Origin: Alphaproteobacteria bacterium
GTDB taxonomy: Bacteria; Pseudomonadota; Alphaproteobacteria; CALKHQ01
NCBI GenBank assembly: GCA_041396705.1
Contig: JAWKYB010000003.1
Location: forward strand, 475,576-539,575
Reading direction: 5' to 3'
DNA length: 64,000 nucleotides
The translations under genes and the position numbers were made by a program. Of the stretch, positions 62,644 to 64,000 are shown one piece after another (the first letter of the stretch is position 1; each line of letters opens with the position of its first letter). A model generated the notes under the pieces. The model worked only from the letters and a program-made list of their open reading frames with translations, searched no databases and was not told the origin of the DNA.

Positions 62644-62644
62644 G

Positions 62645-63646
62645 ATGAGCGCGACGGCCGCGGCCGGCGACGAAGACGCCGGCGAGCGCTGGCGCCGGCT
62701 GCGCCGCCGGATCGGCCCGTGGGCGCCGGTCATCGTGCTGGTGCTGCTGTGCCTGCTGATCGGACTGGCCAACGACAGGTTCTTCTCGTTCGGCAATCTC
62801 TCGCGCATCGCCGATGCCGCCTCGATCCCGCTGGTGCTGGGGCTGGGCGTCACCTTCATCATCGTGATGGGGTCGATCGACCTGTCGGTCGAGGGCGTGC
62901 TCGCCTTCTCGGCGGTGATCGTCAGCCTGCTGGTGCTGAACGGCGCCAACGGCAACGACTTCGGCCTGCTCGGCGTGCTGGCCGTGCTGGGCATCGGCGC
63001 GGCGATGGGTTTCGTCAACGGCGTGATCCACGTCGGCCTGCGCATCCCCTCGTTCATGGCCACGCTGGGCATGTGGTTCGTCGGCGTCGGCATGGGCAAC
63101 GCCATCCTGGGCGGCATCCAGGTGCGGGTGAACGACGAGATGATCCGGGCGCTGTCGCTGGAGCGGCTGTTCGGCTTCAAGTACCAGGTGTGGGTGGCGC
63201 TGCTGGCGCTGGGCATCGCCTATGTGATTCAGCGCTACACCCGGCTGGGCCGCTACATCTTCGCCATCGGCGGCGGCGAGGACCTGGCCGAGCTGACCGG
63301 CATCAAGGTGCGCGCGGTGCGCGTGATCACCTTCACCATCGCCGGCGTGTTCTACGGCCTGGGCGGGGTGATGGCGGTGGCGCAGCAGGGCTCGGCCTTC
63401 GCGCTGATCGGCAACGACCGTCTGTTCACCACCGTCACCGCGGTGGTGGTCGGCGGCACCGCGCTGATGGGCGGCTCCGGCGGCGTGCTCAACACGCTGG
63501 TCGGCGCCCTGATCGTGGTGGTGCTGGCCAACGGCATGGTGCTGATGGGCATCTCGCCCTACGTCCAGCAGATCGTGCAGGGCGGGCTGATCGTCGTAGC
63601 GGTGGCGCTGTCGGTCGACCGGATCCGGGCGAGGATCGTGAAATGA
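62645..63646 (+). CDS. CUT2 sugar ABC transporter permease
   Basis: The 333-residue permease has GVTFIIVMGSIDLSVEGVLA, GRYIFAIGGGEDLAELTGIK and AVVVGGTALMGGSGGVLNTL, typical of ribose-type permeases. It follows the binding-protein gene after a 155-bp gap with two hairpins and overlaps the ATPase gene by ATGA. Only one permease is visible before the window ends. Confidence 0.92.
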   Translation: MSATAAAGDEDAGERWRRLRRRIGPWAPVIVLVLLCLLIGLANDRFFSFGNLSRIADAASIPLVLGLGVTFIIVMGSIDLSVEGVLAFSAVIVSLLVLNGANGNDFGLLGVLAVLGIGAAMGFVNGVIHVGLRIPSFMATLGMWFVGVGMGNAILGGIQVRVNDEMIRALSLERLFGFKYQVWVALLALGIAYVIQRYTRLGRYIFAIGGGEDLAELTGIKVRAVRVITFTIAGVFYGLGGVMAVAQQGSAFALIGNDRLFTTVTAVVVGGTALMGGSGGVLNTLVGALIVVVLANGMVLMGISPYVQQIVQGGLIVVAVALSVDRIRARIVK

Positions 63647-64000
63647 CCGCCGCCGCCGACATGCCGGTGCTGGCGCTGCGCAACGTGGTCAAGTCGTTCC
63701 CCGGCGTGCAGGCGCTGAAGGACGTCACCATCGAGGTGAGGCCGGGCGAGGTGGTCGGCCTGATCGGCGAGAACGGTGCCGGCAAGTCGACGGTGATGCG
63801 CATCCTGGCCGGCGTCTACCAGCCGGATTCCGGCACGATCGAGCTGCACGGCAAGCCGGTGACGCTGAAGGGCCCGACCGATGCGGCCCGCCATGGCATC
63901 GGGATGGTGTTCCAGGAGCAGTCGCTGCTGCCGAACCTGACCGTCGGCCAGAACATCTATCTCGGCGCCGAGCGCCGCTTCGCCACCGCCGGCATCATCC
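63643..64000 (+). CDS. CUT2 sugar ABC transporter ATP-binding protein, partial (cut by right edge)
   Basis: The first 119 codons of a tandem ATPase are present: LALRNVVKSFPGVQALKDVT, GENGAGKSTVMRIL (Walker A) and GIGMVFQEQSLLPNLTVGQN (Q-loop). The ATG at 63643 overlaps the permease stop. The signature motif, Walker B and second domain lie beyond the right edge. Confidence 0.92.
   Translation, partial: MTAAADMPVLALRNVVKSFPGVQALKDVTIEVRPGEVVGLIGENGAGKSTVMRILAGVYQPDSGTIELHGKPVTLKGPTDAARHGIGMVFQEQSLLPNLTVGQNIYLGAERRFATAGII

Overview
The window is a high-GC, gene-dense chromosomal stretch from an alphaproteobacterium. The codon bias, the many sugar ABC transporters, the rhizobial-type rhamnose transporter order, the DUF2267 and DUF3775 proteins and an OpgH-like glucan synthase all fit this. 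A glutaminyl-tRNA synthetase is present, which many alphaproteobacteria lack, so a Rhodospirillales-like or allied lineage is more likely than a classical rhizobium. No rRNA, tRNA, CRISPR array, transposase or phage gene was recognised.

Layout. 1-4.8 kb: a copper-type P-ATPase cut by the left edge, with a CueR-like operator; AlkB; a Cys-rich MarR regulator with an exported protein; and a second 2OG-Fe(II) oxygenase. 4.9-8.1 kb: a serine hydrolase broken by frameshifts, a GlcD-like FAD oxidase broken by one in-frame TAA, and rpmJ. 8.1-14.1 kb: a YghZ-like aldo/keto reductase and a rhamnose-type CUT2 transporter (rhaSTPQ order). 14.2-19 kb: DUF2267, glnS, a Cys-rich exported protein and a four-gene stress/flavodoxin operon. 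19.1-24 kb: a yhiI-rbbA-yhhJ type ABC export operon with a frameshift in rbbA. 24-27 kb: a LacI regulator divergent from a phytanoyl-dioxygenase/HEAT fusion. 27-30.4 kb: a dehydrogenase, pterin synthase, glycosyltransferase and methyltransferase cluster. 30.4-35.2 kb: OpgH-like synthase, TPR protein, RraA-family protein and PhyH dioxygenase. 35.2-35.65 kb: a repeat island with REP-like arms.

35.6-53.1 kb is the most interesting part. It reads as a D-apiose/D-apionate type branched-sugar locus. One minus-strand operon holds a CUT2 importer and an ApsD-like Gfo/Idh/MocA dehydrogenase, and is divergent from a LacI regulator with two identical TGGTAACGTTACCA operators. A second minus-strand operon holds an HpcH/HpaI aldolase, a 2-hydroxyacid dehydrogenase, a CUT1 importer, an ApnL-like lactonase and an SDR. 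None of the downstream enzymes I know for apionate breakdown (ApnO, Oia enzymes, RuBisCO-like proteins) is seen here, so the lower pathway may be a new variant.

53.1-64 kb: a small exported protein, recQ, a RibD-family reductase that may belong functionally with the pterin-type cluster, a CUT1 sugar transporter operon whose two permeases carry extra membrane segments, and a divergent CUT2 operon that runs off the right edge. The two share a divergent control region with two matching operator-like sites.

The window has at least four disrupted reading frames. They may be true gene decay or residual assembly errors, and this affects how the broken genes should be read.
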